A DNA stretch of 64,000 bases from Peribacillus muralis. GTDB lineage: Bacteria; Bacillota; Bacilli; Bacillales; DSM-1321. The notes below the pieces were generated by a model that was not told the origin of the DNA, did no database searches, and saw nothing but the letters and a program-made list of their open reading frames with translations. The stretch's first letter is position 1, and every line of letters starts with the position of its first letter. The DNA is taken from positions 1 to 64,000 of the forward strand of contig NZ_LMBV01000003.1 of NCBI RefSeq assembly GCF_001439925.1, in the 5' to 3' direction. The translations under genes were made by a program, and so were the position numbers. Below are positions 1 to 8,695 of the stretch, in pieces.

Positions 1-59
1 AACTAGTTTTGAGCAAGCTGCTTAGTAAAAAGATGTCCAATTTATTGGGGGCAGTGCAA

Positions 60-119
60 AAGCCGAGGATGCTCAAGGACCGCCCGCGGAAAGGGAGCGC
101 CTGCAGTGCAATGAAACGG
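60..119 (+). repeat. Interspersed repeat, copy A (partial)
   Basis: This GC-rich stretch ends in CTGCAGTGCAATGAAACG (101-118). The same 18-mer occurs at 10834-10851 and, inverted, at 57131-57148. The preceding GCCGAGGAtGCTC...GACCGCCC also matches the inverted copy near 57 kb. Only the right part of the element is present here. It is non-coding. Confidence 0.8.
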
Positions 120-174
120 TTTGTACAAATCAACGAAAATTCCCTCTTCGTTTTCAACGACCAATAGCAAAAAA

Positions 175-221
175 CAAAAAACCGTAGACAACCTCCATTA
201 ATCTGGAGCTTATCTACGGTC
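175..221 (-). terminator. Rho-independent terminator of ykuJ
   Basis: On the minus strand ACCGTAGA pairs with TCTACGGT around an inner CTCCA/TGGAG stem, followed directly by TTTTTTG. It lies about 45 bases past the ykuJ stop. Confidence 0.75.
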
Positions 222-225
222 TGAA

Positions 226-260
226 AGCATCTCCTAAACGGAGGTCAGCTTTTTTCTTGT
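226..260 (+). terminator. Possible plus-strand terminator
   Basis: AGC..CTCC-taaac-GGAG..GCT is followed by TTTTTT and then a longer T tract. It could end a plus-strand transcript coming from outside the window. No plus-strand gene is visible before it. Confidence 0.4.
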
Positions 261-267
261 TTTTTTT

Positions 268-507
268 TTAAGATTGAAGAAGATCAAAGATTTCAATGGT
301 AATCATATCAATATTATCAAATTGATATTTCGATGATTTCCCTTTATCACTGTATACTTCAAGCTCGAACATTTCTGTTTTGCTGAAATATGTAACCTGG
401 CACTTTTTCACACCATCTATTTCAAAAAAACGTTGAGCAGATTCAGATTCCTTCGCTTGCTCTTGAAGACTTTTTAATCTGGTAAGAATGCCCTGTAATT
501 GAGACAT
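268..507 (-). CDS. ykuJ: YkuJ family protein (DUF1797)
   Basis: This is a 79-residue acidic cytosolic protein with the full length and sequence pattern of Bacillus YkuJ. It starts MSQLQGI, has a central Y-F-x-K-x-x-x-FELEVY strand and ends FDNIDMITIEIFDLLQ. The ATG follows a strong AGGAGAGGG ribosome-binding site. The family's function is unknown; a structure is known for the B. subtilis member, but no reaction has been assigned. The ykuI homologue lies about 2.5 kb away on the same strand, as in the B. subtilis yku cluster, though three unrelated genes have been placed between them here. Confidence 0.9.
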   Translation of the reverse strand: MSQLQGILTRLKSLQEQAKESESAQRFFEIDGVKKCQVTYFSKTEMFELEVYSDKGKSSKYQFDNIDMITIEIFDLLQS

Positions 508-690
508 ACTCCCTCTCCTTTCTGAATAAAACCTTTTCGATAGGTTTCACTATACCATACTTTTCTATCCAGTAGCCACGCTGAAATAAATTCAGAATAA
601 TTTAAAACTTCCTTCTTTACATGGCACTATTAACAGCATAAAATAAGGAATGAATTTTGTACACGAAAAATTTTCTGGAGGTAGATTCGA

Positions 691-1662
691 TTGCAAAGCA
701 TTAGTGAACTTGGTTATCGCATTTCTTTAATCGATGGTTTTGATTTGGACAGAAGAAATCGAACGGGAACATATGTAATTGCCGATACGGATATCACTTT
801 AGTAGAAACTTCCGCCAGTCCTTCCATCCCCCACTTACTAAAGGGGCTCGATGAACTTGGAATAGCCCTCGAGGATATTACATATATCATTCTTACCCAT
901 ATTCATTTGGACCATGCAGGCGGAGCCGGACTTTTTTTACAACATTGCCCGAACGCCAAAGTGATTGTCCACCCGAAAGGTGCACGTCATCTAGAAAATC
1001 CAACACGTTTGATAGCTGGAGCCAAAGCGGTTTATGGGGAAGACTTCAATAAGCTTTTTGATCCTATTCTACCCATTTCCCCCGAAAGAATGATATGTAA
1101 ACACGATAGAGAAACCCTGCAAACTGGTGACCATTCCGAACTGACTTTTTATGACACCCCAGGACATGCAAACCATCATTTGAGCATATTCGATTCCATA
1201 TCAAAAGGGATGTTTTCTGGTGACACCGTTGGCATCTATTATCGTGAACTGGATGAAGAAGGTTTGGAATTTTACTTACCATCGACATCACCAAATCAAT
1301 TTAACCCGGAAGCCATGCTGGCTGCAGCAAAATTGTATGAAAGCCTTGGCGTCGAGCGAATATATTTCGGCCATTACGGGATGTCGGAAAATCCTAAGGA
1401 AGTATATAGGCAGCTTCATTACTGGCTGCCAATATTTGTAGAGGCGGCGAAATCTGCATTTAGTGAATACGCTGCCTTCGCGGACCGAGTTGAAGCAACC
1501 AGCAAAAATATTTTCACCGAAGTGGCAGCCCACTTGGATGAAAAGGGAATCAGCGCAGATCACCCTGTCTTTGAAATCATATCCTTGGACCTGGATGTTT
1601 GTTCCATGGGATTGATAGACTATCTTCTAAAGCAGGAGCAGAACAATCAGCTTGGTTTTTGA
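691..1662 (+). CDS. MBL-fold metallo-hydrolase
   Basis: The 323-residue cytosolic protein belongs to the metallo-beta-lactamase superfamily. The zinc-binding signature THIHLDHAGG (H70, H72, D74, H75) is intact. Further metal ligands are visible as TPGHANHH, SGDTVG and the late FGHYG. The C-terminal third is alpha-helical and not part of the core fold. The start is TTG, chosen because CTGGAGG lies at ideal distance. The substrate cannot be read from the sequence; members of this group include lactonase-like and thioesterase-like hydrolases. It is monocistronic or followed by the glutaredoxin gene 81 bases downstream. Confidence 0.88.
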   Translation: MQSISELGYRISLIDGFDLDRRNRTGTYVIADTDITLVETSASPSIPHLLKGLDELGIALEDITYIILTHIHLDHAGGAGLFLQHCPNAKVIVHPKGARHLENPTRLIAGAKAVYGEDFNKLFDPILPISPERMICKHDRETLQTGDHSELTFYDTPGHANHHLSIFDSISKGMFSGDTVGIYYRELDEEGLEFYLPSTSPNQFNPEAMLAAAKLYESLGVERIYFGHYGMSENPKEVYRQLHYWLPIFVEAAKSAFSEYAAFADRVEATSKNIFTEVAAHLDEKGISADHPVFEIISLDLDVCSMGLIDYLLKQEQNNQLGF

Positions 1663-1743
1663 AGGTTTTATCTATCCAAATGACTTGGCATTCCCTATAA
1701 TGAAAGAGTATAGCTCACCTATAGCATAAATGGAGGAACTGAA

Positions 1744-1977
1744 ATGAAAGACGTCACGCTTTATACCCAACCTGATTGCCCTCCCTGCAAAATCATGAAA
1801 ATGTTTTTTGATGATAATAATGTCGTATACCACGAAAAAGATATTAAAGCAGATGGACATGCACGTAAAGAATTAACGAATAAATATGGCGCTTATTCCA
1901 CGCCAACGGTCGTCATCGATGGGAAGGCCATCATTGGCTTTGAACTTGATGCAATAAAAAAGGAACTCAATATATAA
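1744..1977 (+). CDS. Glutaredoxin-family protein (NrdH-like)
   Basis: The 77-residue thiol-redox protein has a CPPC active site at residues 12-15, the cis-proline segment TPTVVIDG, and an ending typical of NrdH/mini-glutaredoxins. It probably transfers electrons to a disulfide substrate in the cytosol. The first three residues after the start lead straight into the beta strand VTLYTQ, as expected for the complete family length. The ATG has a GGAGG site. A bidirectional terminator follows at once. The electron donor and substrate are not evident. Confidence 0.9.
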   Translation: MKDVTLYTQPDCPPCKIMKMFFDDNNVVYHEKDIKADGHARKELTNKYGAYSTPTVVIDGKAIIGFELDAIKKELNI

Positions 1978-1978
1978 C

Positions 1979-2016
1979 AAAAAGTCTGGAAGTGGCAGCC
2001 CCTTCCAGACTTTTTC
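1979..2016. terminator. Bidirectional terminator
   Basis: AAAGTCTGGAAG pairs with CTTCCAGACTTT, with A and T tracts on either side. It sits between the convergent glutaredoxin gene and the secreted protein gene. Confidence 0.85.
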
Positions 2017-2040
2017 ATCTCACTTTCAATCCACAAATCT

Positions 2041-2514
2041 TTACCTTCCATACTTCACATCCTTTACCTTCCAAACGTCATTTTCTTTTTTCAACATAAC
2101 GGATTCAACATGTTTCCCGCTTAGTACAGGGCCGTCCTCTGTGTTCTTGAACTCCTCTTGCACATAAATGAGTTTACCGTTATCCCCATATACAACTTCT
2201 GTATTCTCATCATAACTGAAAAACGGGATATAATAAGGTGCGAAGTCCGATCCAAATGCAGTATACCCGCCATCGACTTTCACTACATTCGCTTGCATGA
2301 ACTTCGAGATGAAATCATCTGTAAAATATTTTTTCAGCTTTGTATCAATCGCTTCTTTCGTGCGTACTTCCTCGCTTATCGAGCCTTGGCTCTCAAAGGC
2401 ACCCTTTACTAAATTAAGAGCTTCTTCCCTATGTAGGCCCTCTGCTGAAGCTGTGAACCCTCCACCTAAAAATAGAAGGACACTGACCATACTTGCAACA
2501 ACATATTTCCTCAT
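2041..2514 (-). CDS. Secreted protein, DUF3993-like
   Basis: The 157-residue protein has a clear Sec signal peptide: MRKYVV, a hydrophobic core around residues 7-22, then a cleavage-like ASA-EG. The mature part is a small alpha/beta domain rich in acidic and aromatic residues that ends WKVKDVKYGR. Its layout resembles Bacillus DUF3993 proteins, which lack a known function; I recall this family from memory and could not test it. It has no cysteine lipobox. The gene is monocistronic, with its own ribosome-binding site AGGGGATGAT. Confidence 0.65.
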   Translation of the reverse strand: MRKYVVASMVSVLLFLGGGFTASAEGLHREEALNLVKGAFESQGSISEEVRTKEAIDTKLKKYFTDDFISKFMQANVVKVDGGYTAFGSDFAPYYIPFFSYDENTEVVYGDNGKLIYVQEEFKNTEDGPVLSGKHVESVMLKKENDVWKVKDVKYGR

Positions 2515-2637
2515 TCATATCATCCCCTGACTATAGAATTTGGTTCTGATTACTTAATGTCTATGTTCTTTCAATACCCGCCCAGAACAAAGCGAAACTA
2601 CAAATTGGCACATAATCCACATTCGTATGACAACAAT

Positions 2638-2669
2638 GAAAAAGGAGATTTCATGTGATTGAAATCTCC
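2638..2669 (-). terminator. Terminator after the small membrane protein
   Basis: GGAGATTTCA-tgtgat-TGAAATCTCC is a perfect 10-bp stem. It is followed on the minus strand by a run of T. Confidence 0.8.
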
Positions 2670-2678
2670 TCCTAATAC

Positions 2679-2906
2679 CTATCGAAATGCATAGTAGAAA
2701 ATAAACCCTGCAACCAAAATCGTCCCAACAATAAGAGAAACGAAGATCGGGTTCTTTAAATAAGGATGTTCTTTAACTGAATCATCGATTGTCGAATCGA
2801 ATCTTGCTTTCACTTTCTGTGCCCTAGCTACAGAATACGTATAATATAGCAAATATATAGCCATGATTGTAACGATTATGAGTAGTATCCAGATATACGT
2901 GCTCAA
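2679..2906 (-). CDS. Small two-helix membrane protein
   Basis: The 75-residue protein has a membrane segment at residues 4-23 and another at about 54-73. They are joined by a charged stretch (RAQKVKARFD...DSVKEHP). The start is TTG, preceded by GGAGGAGA at nine bases. I do not recognise a family. It lies just downstream of ykuI on the same strand (73 bases) and may share its transcript. No enzymatic motif is seen. Confidence 0.6.
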   Translation of the reverse strand: MSTYIWILLIIVTIMAIYLLYYTYSVARAQKVKARFDSTIDDSVKEHPYLKNPIFVSLIVGTILVAGFIFYYAFR

Positions 2907-2979
2907 AACATGTCTCCTCCAAGCGCATCATTTTGCTTATGGTTACACATTTCAGTATTTAATATACATGGATCGTTTT

Positions 2980-4185
2980 CTATAATAGGGCATCATTTTC
3001 ATATAAATAGCTATAAGAAAGGTCGAAGAAAATGTATTCCTTATTATTCAAGGGATAGGAAAAGGTCCTTATGGTTTCCCCAGTTTCGATATCACTATAT
3101 AAATCAGACAAAATCCCCTTTTTCTCATTGCGCATCTTTACAATGTTTTCGAGAAAATAAGGCCGCCAGCTCCAATTTTTATTCAGATAACCTGGTTGGA
3201 CGATCCACTGCCCATCCTTATGGAGAATATTAGGTGATTTTTGATAACCCTCTTCGTCACAAATATAAAGGCGAAAACATATGGAATCCCACTTTTTAGC
3301 CATAAGTCCGAGAAATTCTTCATGAGATCCGTGTCGCTTTTGCTGCTTTAAGAAGGTTTCGATACTTTCATTAAATTGCAGGGTCTTTTGATAAACGACT
3401 TCCAGCTTCTTCGTTTCAAGTGAAATGAAGGACTGACATTCTTGATGGAATTTTTCCCGAAGTAAATCTTTATTGATGAACTCACCTTCGGGCTTGGCCA
3501 AAAAATACCCTTGATAATATCGTCCCCCATTTTTCCAGGCAAAGCGAAGCTGGTATTCGGACTCAATGTTCTCAAATAGTAAATTGGCACCGATTTTACG
3601 GGCAAGCATGCTTAGTGAAAACAGGATGACCTGATAAGCATCCCCACCCGAAATGCGAAGCTGGTTTAAGTTAACTTTTAAAATATTCGGAGAAATTTGC
3701 GCAATTTGGTCCAATTTCGTATCTTGACCTAAATGATCGAAAGCTATTTTAATCCCATATGTTTTAAAATAAGCAAGAACATGCTGTAGGGGATCAAAAT
3801 TTTCCGGGCTGATCGTGTCTGATAATTCTAGTACAATCCTGTGCATTTCCTCAGGCTGAAAATGACGATGTAAAATCTCCATGAATTCTTCGCCATGATC
3901 GAGCATAAGCAAATTCGGGTCCCTGTTAATGAAGATCAGAAAATCTTCACCATAGTCCTTTATCCTTTCCAAGGCTATTTCAAGTACATAATTATCCACT
4001 TCCACCCTATATTCTTTAGGCACTGTAGGATCGTGAAAGAATGAGCCCAGGCTTTTATATTCAGATTGTTCTTCATAACGCCCTAAAATTTCATATCCGA
4101 TTACCTGATGTTGATCTGCACTGAAAATCGGTTGAAAGAACGGTGTCACCCTGTCTAAATTTTTTAGTACTTTTTCTGTATCCAA
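2980..4185 (-). CDS. ykuI: YkuI, EAL-domain c-di-GMP-binding protein
   Basis: The 401-residue protein has an N-terminal EAL domain (about 1-250) and the PAS-like YkuI C-terminal domain. The signature glutamate-alanine-leucine reads EIL (GYEILGR), a degenerate form; B. subtilis YkuI is likewise altered and reported to bind but not hydrolyse c-di-GMP. Asp/Glu positions such as FDHLGQD and FENIES remain visible. The TTG start is supported by GGGGGAAG seven bases upstream. It probably acts as a cytosolic c-di-GMP receptor, but the output is not known. Length and neighbour ykuJ support orthology. Confidence 0.9.
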   Translation of the reverse strand: MDTEKVLKNLDRVTPFFQPIFSADQHQVIGYEILGRYEEQSEYKSLGSFFHDPTVPKEYRVEVDNYVLEIALERIKDYGEDFLIFINRDPNLLMLDHGEEFMEILHRHFQPEEMHRIVLELSDTISPENFDPLQHVLAYFKTYGIKIAFDHLGQDTKLDQIAQISPNILKVNLNQLRISGGDAYQVILFSLSMLARKIGANLLFENIESEYQLRFAWKNGGRYYQGYFLAKPEGEFINKDLLREKFHQECQSFISLETKKLEVVYQKTLQFNESIETFLKQQKRHGSHEEFLGLMAKKWDSICFRLYICDEEGYQKSPNILHKDGQWIVQPGYLNKNWSWRPYFLENIVKMRNEKKGILSDLYSDIETGETIRTFSYPLNNKEYIFFDLSYSYLYENDALL

Positions 4186-4343
4186 GATGCATCTTCCCCC
4201 TAATTACAAAACGACAATATGCAAAAATTATACCATTAGTTTCTATTATTGATAATAAATAATTTTAATTGCGTAGGCATAACTCCGTTTACCGCCAATT
4301 ATATCCCCACTTTTTCCTTTAACCATATCGATCTTCATTCAAA

Positions 4344-4371
4344 AGGCATTGTCCATATTAGAACAATGCCT
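4344..4371 (-). terminator. Hairpin after the SLC13 permease
   Basis: AGGCATTGT and ACAATGCCT form a 9-bp stem. The T tract after it on the minus strand is short (TTTTG), so termination strength is uncertain. Confidence 0.5.
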
Positions 4372-4380
4372 CATGACCCA

Positions 4381-6237
4381 TTAAAAGGGGAAGATCCAGG
4401 GAATTGTGATTACCATGATGACGCCGATGAATACCTGTATAGAAATCCCAATCACGATAAAGTCCTTATATTTGTAATCTCCTGCTGTCATGACAAGTGC
4501 GTTGGTAGTGGCCACCCTTGGTGTGGATAAAGCTAAACTCCCAGCTACAGCAAGGCAGATAAACACAGGAATCGGGTCTATTCCTTGATTGATGGAAGAA
4601 GTTAGCGCAATGGGCGTCATGATCACGACAGTAGCTCCATACGGAATGAATTGGCTCAGGATCAAGGTTAAGAGGTAGAACACCGCCAGTATGCCATGTG
4701 GACCGATATTGTTGAATATAACGGCCAGCCAATCGCTAATCATCCTCACTCCACCCGTACTATCGAGTGCAGCCGTAATTCCGAACATCGCGGCAATCAA
4801 TAGGATCGGCTCCCAGTTAATCTTCTGATAAGCATCTTCCATTGAACGGACACATCCCGTAATGATCATCAACAAGGCGGCCGTCAGTACCGATAGCACT
4901 GCAGGAATGGATTCCAGCGACAAGAGAATGACCATCATTGCCGTGATGGCTAAGGAAATCCAGGCTTTGCTTTTGGAGTAAACATGGGAGCCATCTTCCG
5001 AGGTGCTCCCAATAACGATTACGTCCTGCAAATCCGAGGAAATCCTCTCAATGTTCTCCCATTCTCCATGAATTAAGATTGCATCACCAGGTTTCAGACG
5101 TTCCGTACCGACATCTGCTTGAATATATTCACCATTGCGATTGATTGCCAATACATTACATTGGTATTTCTCCCGAAAATGAACATCGATCAACGTTTGA
5201 TTTTCATAATCTGAATTCGGAACGATCAATATTTCCGTCAATCCAAATTTGCTGCTTAGAAAATGTTTTTTTATTTGTTCCGTATTGAAATGTTTAAATT
5301 CCAGTTCATAGTTAAGTGTCAATCTCTCAACTGCTTCTTCTTCTCCGAATACCAATATGATGTCGTCAGGATGAAGCACTTCATCCGCCTTGGCTGAAAT
5401 GGTAAGCTGTCTTTGTAATAGTGGTAATTGCTTATCCTTCGGCTTTCGCTGAATTTCAATTAAAGTCAATTCATATTGAACGGGGAGCTGAAGGTCTGAG
5501 AGCCTTTCACCGACAATATCAGAAGTTGGTGGTATATGCAGATAGTGCAGTCGATCATAAACTTTGTACATACCAGCGAGTTCCCCTGCAGACAAGCCCT
5601 TGACACTATTGTTAGCGGCAATCGTTTTTTCCGGCAGCAGCAGGCGCCCAAGAGTCAACATGAAGAATAAACCTGCTAGAAAAGCGATTAAGCCAATCGG
5701 TGTAAAGTCAAAAAATGATAATGTCTCCATACCGTTTTGCCTTAAGACCTCAGCAACGATCATATTGGAGGGCGTGCCAGTAAGTGTTAAAAGCCCGCCA
5801 ATACTGCTTGCATACGCAAGGGGCAACAAATACCTTGTCGGGCTGGTTTTTTGTTGTAAAGCCATGCTCATAACGAGTGGAAGCAAAATGGAAACAATGC
5901 CCGTCCCACTTAAAAACGCACTTAATATTCCAGCCGTCATCATGACGATAAGCAGCGATTTCCACTCACTTCCCCCGCATAAACCTAATAGCTTATTTCC
6001 TGCCTTTTCCACAATCCCTGTATTCATGAGGCCTGCTCCGACAATAAACAGTCCAGCGAGCATGATCACCACTTGATTGGCAAAGCTTGCGACAAGCTCA
6101 TCCAATGTAAGTATCCCAAGCAGACCCAGTATGGAAAGTGCACTAAGCGCAATTAAATCCGCGCGAAATTTCCCTTGTATAAAAAGCGCAATTGCGCATA
6201 GAAGTATAATCAGTGTAATAAACAGTGGCTCGGTCAT
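4381..6237 (-). CDS. SLC13-family permease with TrkA-C domains
   Basis: The roughly 618-residue membrane protein has the divalent-anion/sodium symporter fold. N-terminal and C-terminal blocks of about five to six helices each are separated by a soluble insert (about 210-400) that carries two TrkA-C (RCK_C) regulatory domains. Motifs seen include GTGIVSILLPLVM, TPSNMIVAEVL and STPRVATTNALV. Family members import sulfate or other anions; which one cannot be read here. Of two adjacent ATGs I chose the second, seven bases after GGAGG. It is divergent from ykuE and probably transcribed alone. Confidence 0.85.
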   Translation of the reverse strand: MTEPLFITLIILLCAIALFIQGKFRADLIALSALSILGLLGILTLDELVASFANQVVIMLAGLFIVGAGLMNTGIVEKAGNKLLGLCGGSEWKSLLIVMMTAGILSAFLSGTGIVSILLPLVMSMALQQKTSPTRYLLPLAYASSIGGLLTLTGTPSNMIVAEVLRQNGMETLSFFDFTPIGLIAFLAGLFFMLTLGRLLLPEKTIAANNSVKGLSAGELAGMYKVYDRLHYLHIPPTSDIVGERLSDLQLPVQYELTLIEIQRKPKDKQLPLLQRQLTISAKADEVLHPDDIILVFGEEEAVERLTLNYELEFKHFNTEQIKKHFLSSKFGLTEILIVPNSDYENQTLIDVHFREKYQCNVLAINRNGEYIQADVGTERLKPGDAILIHGEWENIERISSDLQDVIVIGSTSEDGSHVYSKSKAWISLAITAMMVILLSLESIPAVLSVLTAALLMIITGCVRSMEDAYQKINWEPILLIAAMFGITAALDSTGGVRMISDWLAVIFNNIGPHGILAVFYLLTLILSQFIPYGATVVIMTPIALTSSINQGIDPIPVFICLAVAGSLALSTPRVATTNALVMTAGDYKYKDFIVIGISIQVFIGVIMVITIPWIFPF

Positions 6238-6372
6238 CATGTTACCTCCGTATAGATGTTCAATTTCAAACCGTATAGGGTTACATTTTTCAAATGGGTA
6301 AAGAAGATATTTTCTTCATATTTTATATTTTGTTTGTTAGTATGAGGAAGTAACATTTTTAAATCAGATAGG

Positions 6373-7242
6373 TTGATTAATTTGAATAAACCCATTTCTA
6401 GAAGAACTTTTTTAAAAAAAGGCTTTGGTACATTGGCCGCCTTAACAGGTATAGGCATCGGCGGGAACTATTATGCCCACAATCTTGAGCCAAAATGGTT
6501 AGAAACCAAGTATAAGGTTATCAGCCACCCTCTTATCCCTCGAGGCTTTGATGGCATGAAAATGATTCAATTCAGTGATACGCATCTAGGCTTTCAATTT
6601 CAGTTAAAGGATTTACAAGCAATTGTCCATAAGATAAACGAACTGAAACCTGATGTTATTTTATTTACCGGAGATTTAATGGACCAGCCTAATAAATACA
6701 AGGCTCAGCAGGACATTCCCCTTGTTTTAAATCAGCTCAAAGCGCCACTAGGAAAGTTCAGCATCTACGGTAACCATGATCATGGCGGATACGGCTCAAC
6801 GATTTACAGCAACATCATGAAGCAATCCCATTTTACCATGCTACAAAATGCCTCCACCAAGCTTTCGTTATTGACGGGTGAAGAAATATTCATAGCAGGG
6901 GTCGATGATGCGATGCTCGGAAAACCGGACTTTGAAAAGGCGCTTGCCAGCATTCCAGACGAAGTATTCACCATCATGCTTTCGCATGCCCCAGATCTGG
7001 CGGATACATCACGGACTTATAACATCCAGTATCAAATAAGCGGTCACAGTCACGGAGGTCAAGTCCAGATTCCATTTGCCGGAGCCCTTGTCACTCCTCC
7101 GTTTGCTGAGAAGTATCGGGAAGGCACGTATGAACTTGATTCTTTGACGTTACATGTCAATCGGGGGCTTGGCACCACCCGGCTTCCGTATCGTTTTCTT
7201 TCACGCCCTGAGCTAACGGTTTATGAACTGAAGGTAGAATAG
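6373..7242 (+). CDS. ykuE: YkuE, Tat-exported metallophosphoesterase
   Basis: The 289-residue protein opens with a twin-arginine signal (SRRTFLKKG) followed by a hydrophobic stretch, so it is likely exported folded by Tat, as B. subtilis YkuE is. The calcineurin-like phosphoesterase motifs are intact: FSDTHLG, FTGDLMD, YGNHDHG and SGHSHGGQ. These bind two metal ions. YkuE-type enzymes are cell-wall-associated phosphodiesterases whose substrate is unsettled. The start is TTG; a second in-frame TTG nine bases on (MNKPIS) is equally possible, because the ribosome-binding site is weak. Confidence 0.9.
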   Translation: MINLNKPISRRTFLKKGFGTLAALTGIGIGGNYYAHNLEPKWLETKYKVISHPLIPRGFDGMKMIQFSDTHLGFQFQLKDLQAIVHKINELKPDVILFTGDLMDQPNKYKAQQDIPLVLNQLKAPLGKFSIYGNHDHGGYGSTIYSNIMKQSHFTMLQNASTKLSLLTGEEIFIAGVDDAMLGKPDFEKALASIPDEVFTIMLSHAPDLADTSRTYNIQYQISGHSHGGQVQIPFAGALVTPPFAEKYREGTYELDSLTLHVNRGLGTTRLPYRFLSRPELTVYELKVE

Positions 7243-7415
7243 TGATAGAAAAAGAATACAGGGGAAAGCCGCCAGACTTATTAACAAAACCTGTGCGACA
7301 TGAATGACTTGTGACTGCCATTGATCATTTGTAATGGATTCTTATGAATTATAGCATTAGATGTCTAAATGAGAAAACTTAGTTTTTTTTAGCCCTATTG
7401 TTAAACATCATGAGA

Positions 7416-7778
7416 TTATGCATACATTAAATAGCCACAGAGGAAAGCGCCGATACACCCTAAAACCGACACCGTTATGTAGATGAGACTATCTATATAG
7501 CGGTATTTTCTTATTAGCTCGATTGTTTCCATACTGAATGAGGAAAAGGTCGTAAACGCTCCTAAGAAACCTATTGTCAGGAAAATTTGAAAGGATGAAT
7601 GCCAAGCGTCTTTCTGAGGTAACACAATTCCTAAAGCGAAGGAACCTATCAGGTTTATCAATAAAATGCTAATAGGAATTGAGCCGGCTGGCAATAGCCT
7701 ATTAAAAATCATCTGCAATACATATCTTGATGCTGAACCAAAAAAACCTCCGATAAAAACTGAAAGAACCTGATTCAC
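7416..7778 (-). CDS. crcB: Fluoride channel subunit CrcB (second gene)
   Basis: The 120-residue protein has four membrane helices and the Fluc/CrcB signature GGFFGSASRY near the N terminus. It also has a GFLGAFTTFSSFS helix break lined with the Phe/Ser/Thr residues that form the fluoride path. It starts with GTG, overlapping the stop of the upstream crcB gene by four bases (GTGA), so translation is coupled. Paired crcB genes usually encode two opposite-facing subunits of one heterodimer. It exports fluoride from the cytosol. Confidence 0.92.
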   Translation of the reverse strand: MNQVLSVFIGGFFGSASRYVLQMIFNRLLPAGSIPISILLINLIGSFALGIVLPQKDAWHSSFQIFLTIGFLGAFTTFSSFSMETIELIRKYRYIDSLIYITVSVLGCIGAFLCGYLMYA

Positions 7779-8155
7779 TGCATATCACCTCTTTGTCTAT
7801 TGAAAAGACCCAATCCAAGAAAACCGGCAAGCAAGCCCATTGAAACGCTGGCTCCCATATACACACCTGCATATAACACCGATGTCTGCAGGAAATTGGC
7901 CGTTTCTTGGGAAAAGGTTGACATGGTGGTGAAGCCGCCACAAAACCCACTGCCCCATGCTAAAAAAGCGAGTGACTTTTTTTTCGAGGCGAAATAGCCA
8001 TTGATCATTCCGAGTAAAAAGCTACCTACTATATTTACTAAGAGGGTTCCCAACGGAAGGAAGGAATGGGCCGTCGCCAAAATTAAACAATAACGTAACA
8101 AAGCCCCTGTTGCCCCACCAAATCCAACGACTAAGATTCTTTTAAGGAAATCCAT
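7775..8155 (-). CDS. crcB: Fluoride channel subunit CrcB (first gene)
   Basis: This 126-residue CrcB/Fluc subunit has four helices, GFGGATGALLRY near the start and SGFCGGFTTMSTFS mid-protein. The ATG at 8155 is preferred over an upstream GTG because GAGG lies eight bases before it. It forms a two-gene operon with the next crcB. I looked for the crcB fluoride riboswitch in the roughly 110 bases upstream and did not see its conserved segments, so expression may be constitutive. Confidence 0.92.
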   Translation of the reverse strand: MDFLKRILVVGFGGATGALLRYCLILATAHSFLPLGTLLVNIVGSFLLGMINGYFASKKKSLAFLAWGSGFCGGFTTMSTFSQETANFLQTSVLYAGVYMGASVSMGLLAGFLGLGLFNRQRGDMQ

Positions 8156-8272
8156 TGCAGTCACCTCTGATTTTTCACATAAGTAGATTCATTATAACAG
8201 ATTGAGGGGAAACAGGCTCTTTTCTAAAAAAAATCCATACTATGTATGGAATTATAGGAAAGGAGGCCAATT

Positions 8273-8614
8273 ATGCGAGCACAGTATTTGCCTTACCACT
8301 ACTATCCTCAATCCTTCATGCTACAGGACGAATACAGGAATGGATATGGAAATGAATTTTATAATGACGAGCGATTTTTTCCTTTCTTTCCTCTACTAGC
8401 ACCTGTTGCTTTTGTAGCAGGATTGGCGGTGGGACCATTGTTATTCAATAACCGTCCGCCAGCTTATCCGCCATATCCTCCTCCCTACCCACCTTATGCT
8501 TACCCTCCTTATCCTGCTTATCCTGCTTATCAAGGTTTTCAGGGTTACCCGCAACAATTCGGTGCACAGGCACAGGCAGGAATTTCTGAAAATATCAACA
8601 TATACACTCAATAA
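8273..8614 (+). CDS. Tyr/Pro-rich small protein
   Basis: The 113-residue protein has three parts. The N terminus is Tyr-rich (QYLPYHYYP). A hydrophobic segment follows at about 40-60 (FPLLAPVAFVAGLAVGPLLF). The tail is proline/tyrosine low-complexity, with repeated YPPYPP/YPAYPA units, and ends in a Gln-rich stretch. A strong AAAGGAGG supports the start and a terminator follows directly, so it is a real single-gene unit. No enzyme family is recognised. Tyr-rich proteins of this kind occur in spore coats and surface layers, but no sporulation promoter was identified, so this remains a guess. Confidence 0.7.
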   Translation: MRAQYLPYHYYPQSFMLQDEYRNGYGNEFYNDERFFPFFPLLAPVAFVAGLAVGPLLFNNRPPAYPPYPPPYPPYAYPPYPAYPAYQGFQGYPQQFGAQAQAGISENINIYTQ

Positions 8615-8617
8615 ATC

Positions 8618-8645
8618 AGAAGGCGTAATTATACGCCTTCTTTTT
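8618..8645 (+). terminator. Terminator of the Tyr/Pro-rich protein gene
   Basis: AGAAGGCGTA-atta-TACGCCTTCT is followed by TTTT, starting four bases after the stop codon. Confidence 0.9.
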
Positions 8646-8695
8646 CTTTGCCAAACGACGTCAATCGGAAATTTACTTCCTAATCCATTCTGAAG

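Noticed and set aside
5564-6076. 170-codon plus-strand ORF inside the SLC13 gene
   Set aside because: Antisense shadow of a real membrane-protein gene, with no site of its own.
7243-7415. Possible small RNA or terminator between ykuE and crcB
   Set aside because: No stable hairpin with a T tract was found.
8156-8272. Fluoride (crcB) riboswitch upstream of the crcB pair
   Set aside because: None of the conserved segments of the crcB motif are visible on the minus strand in this leader.
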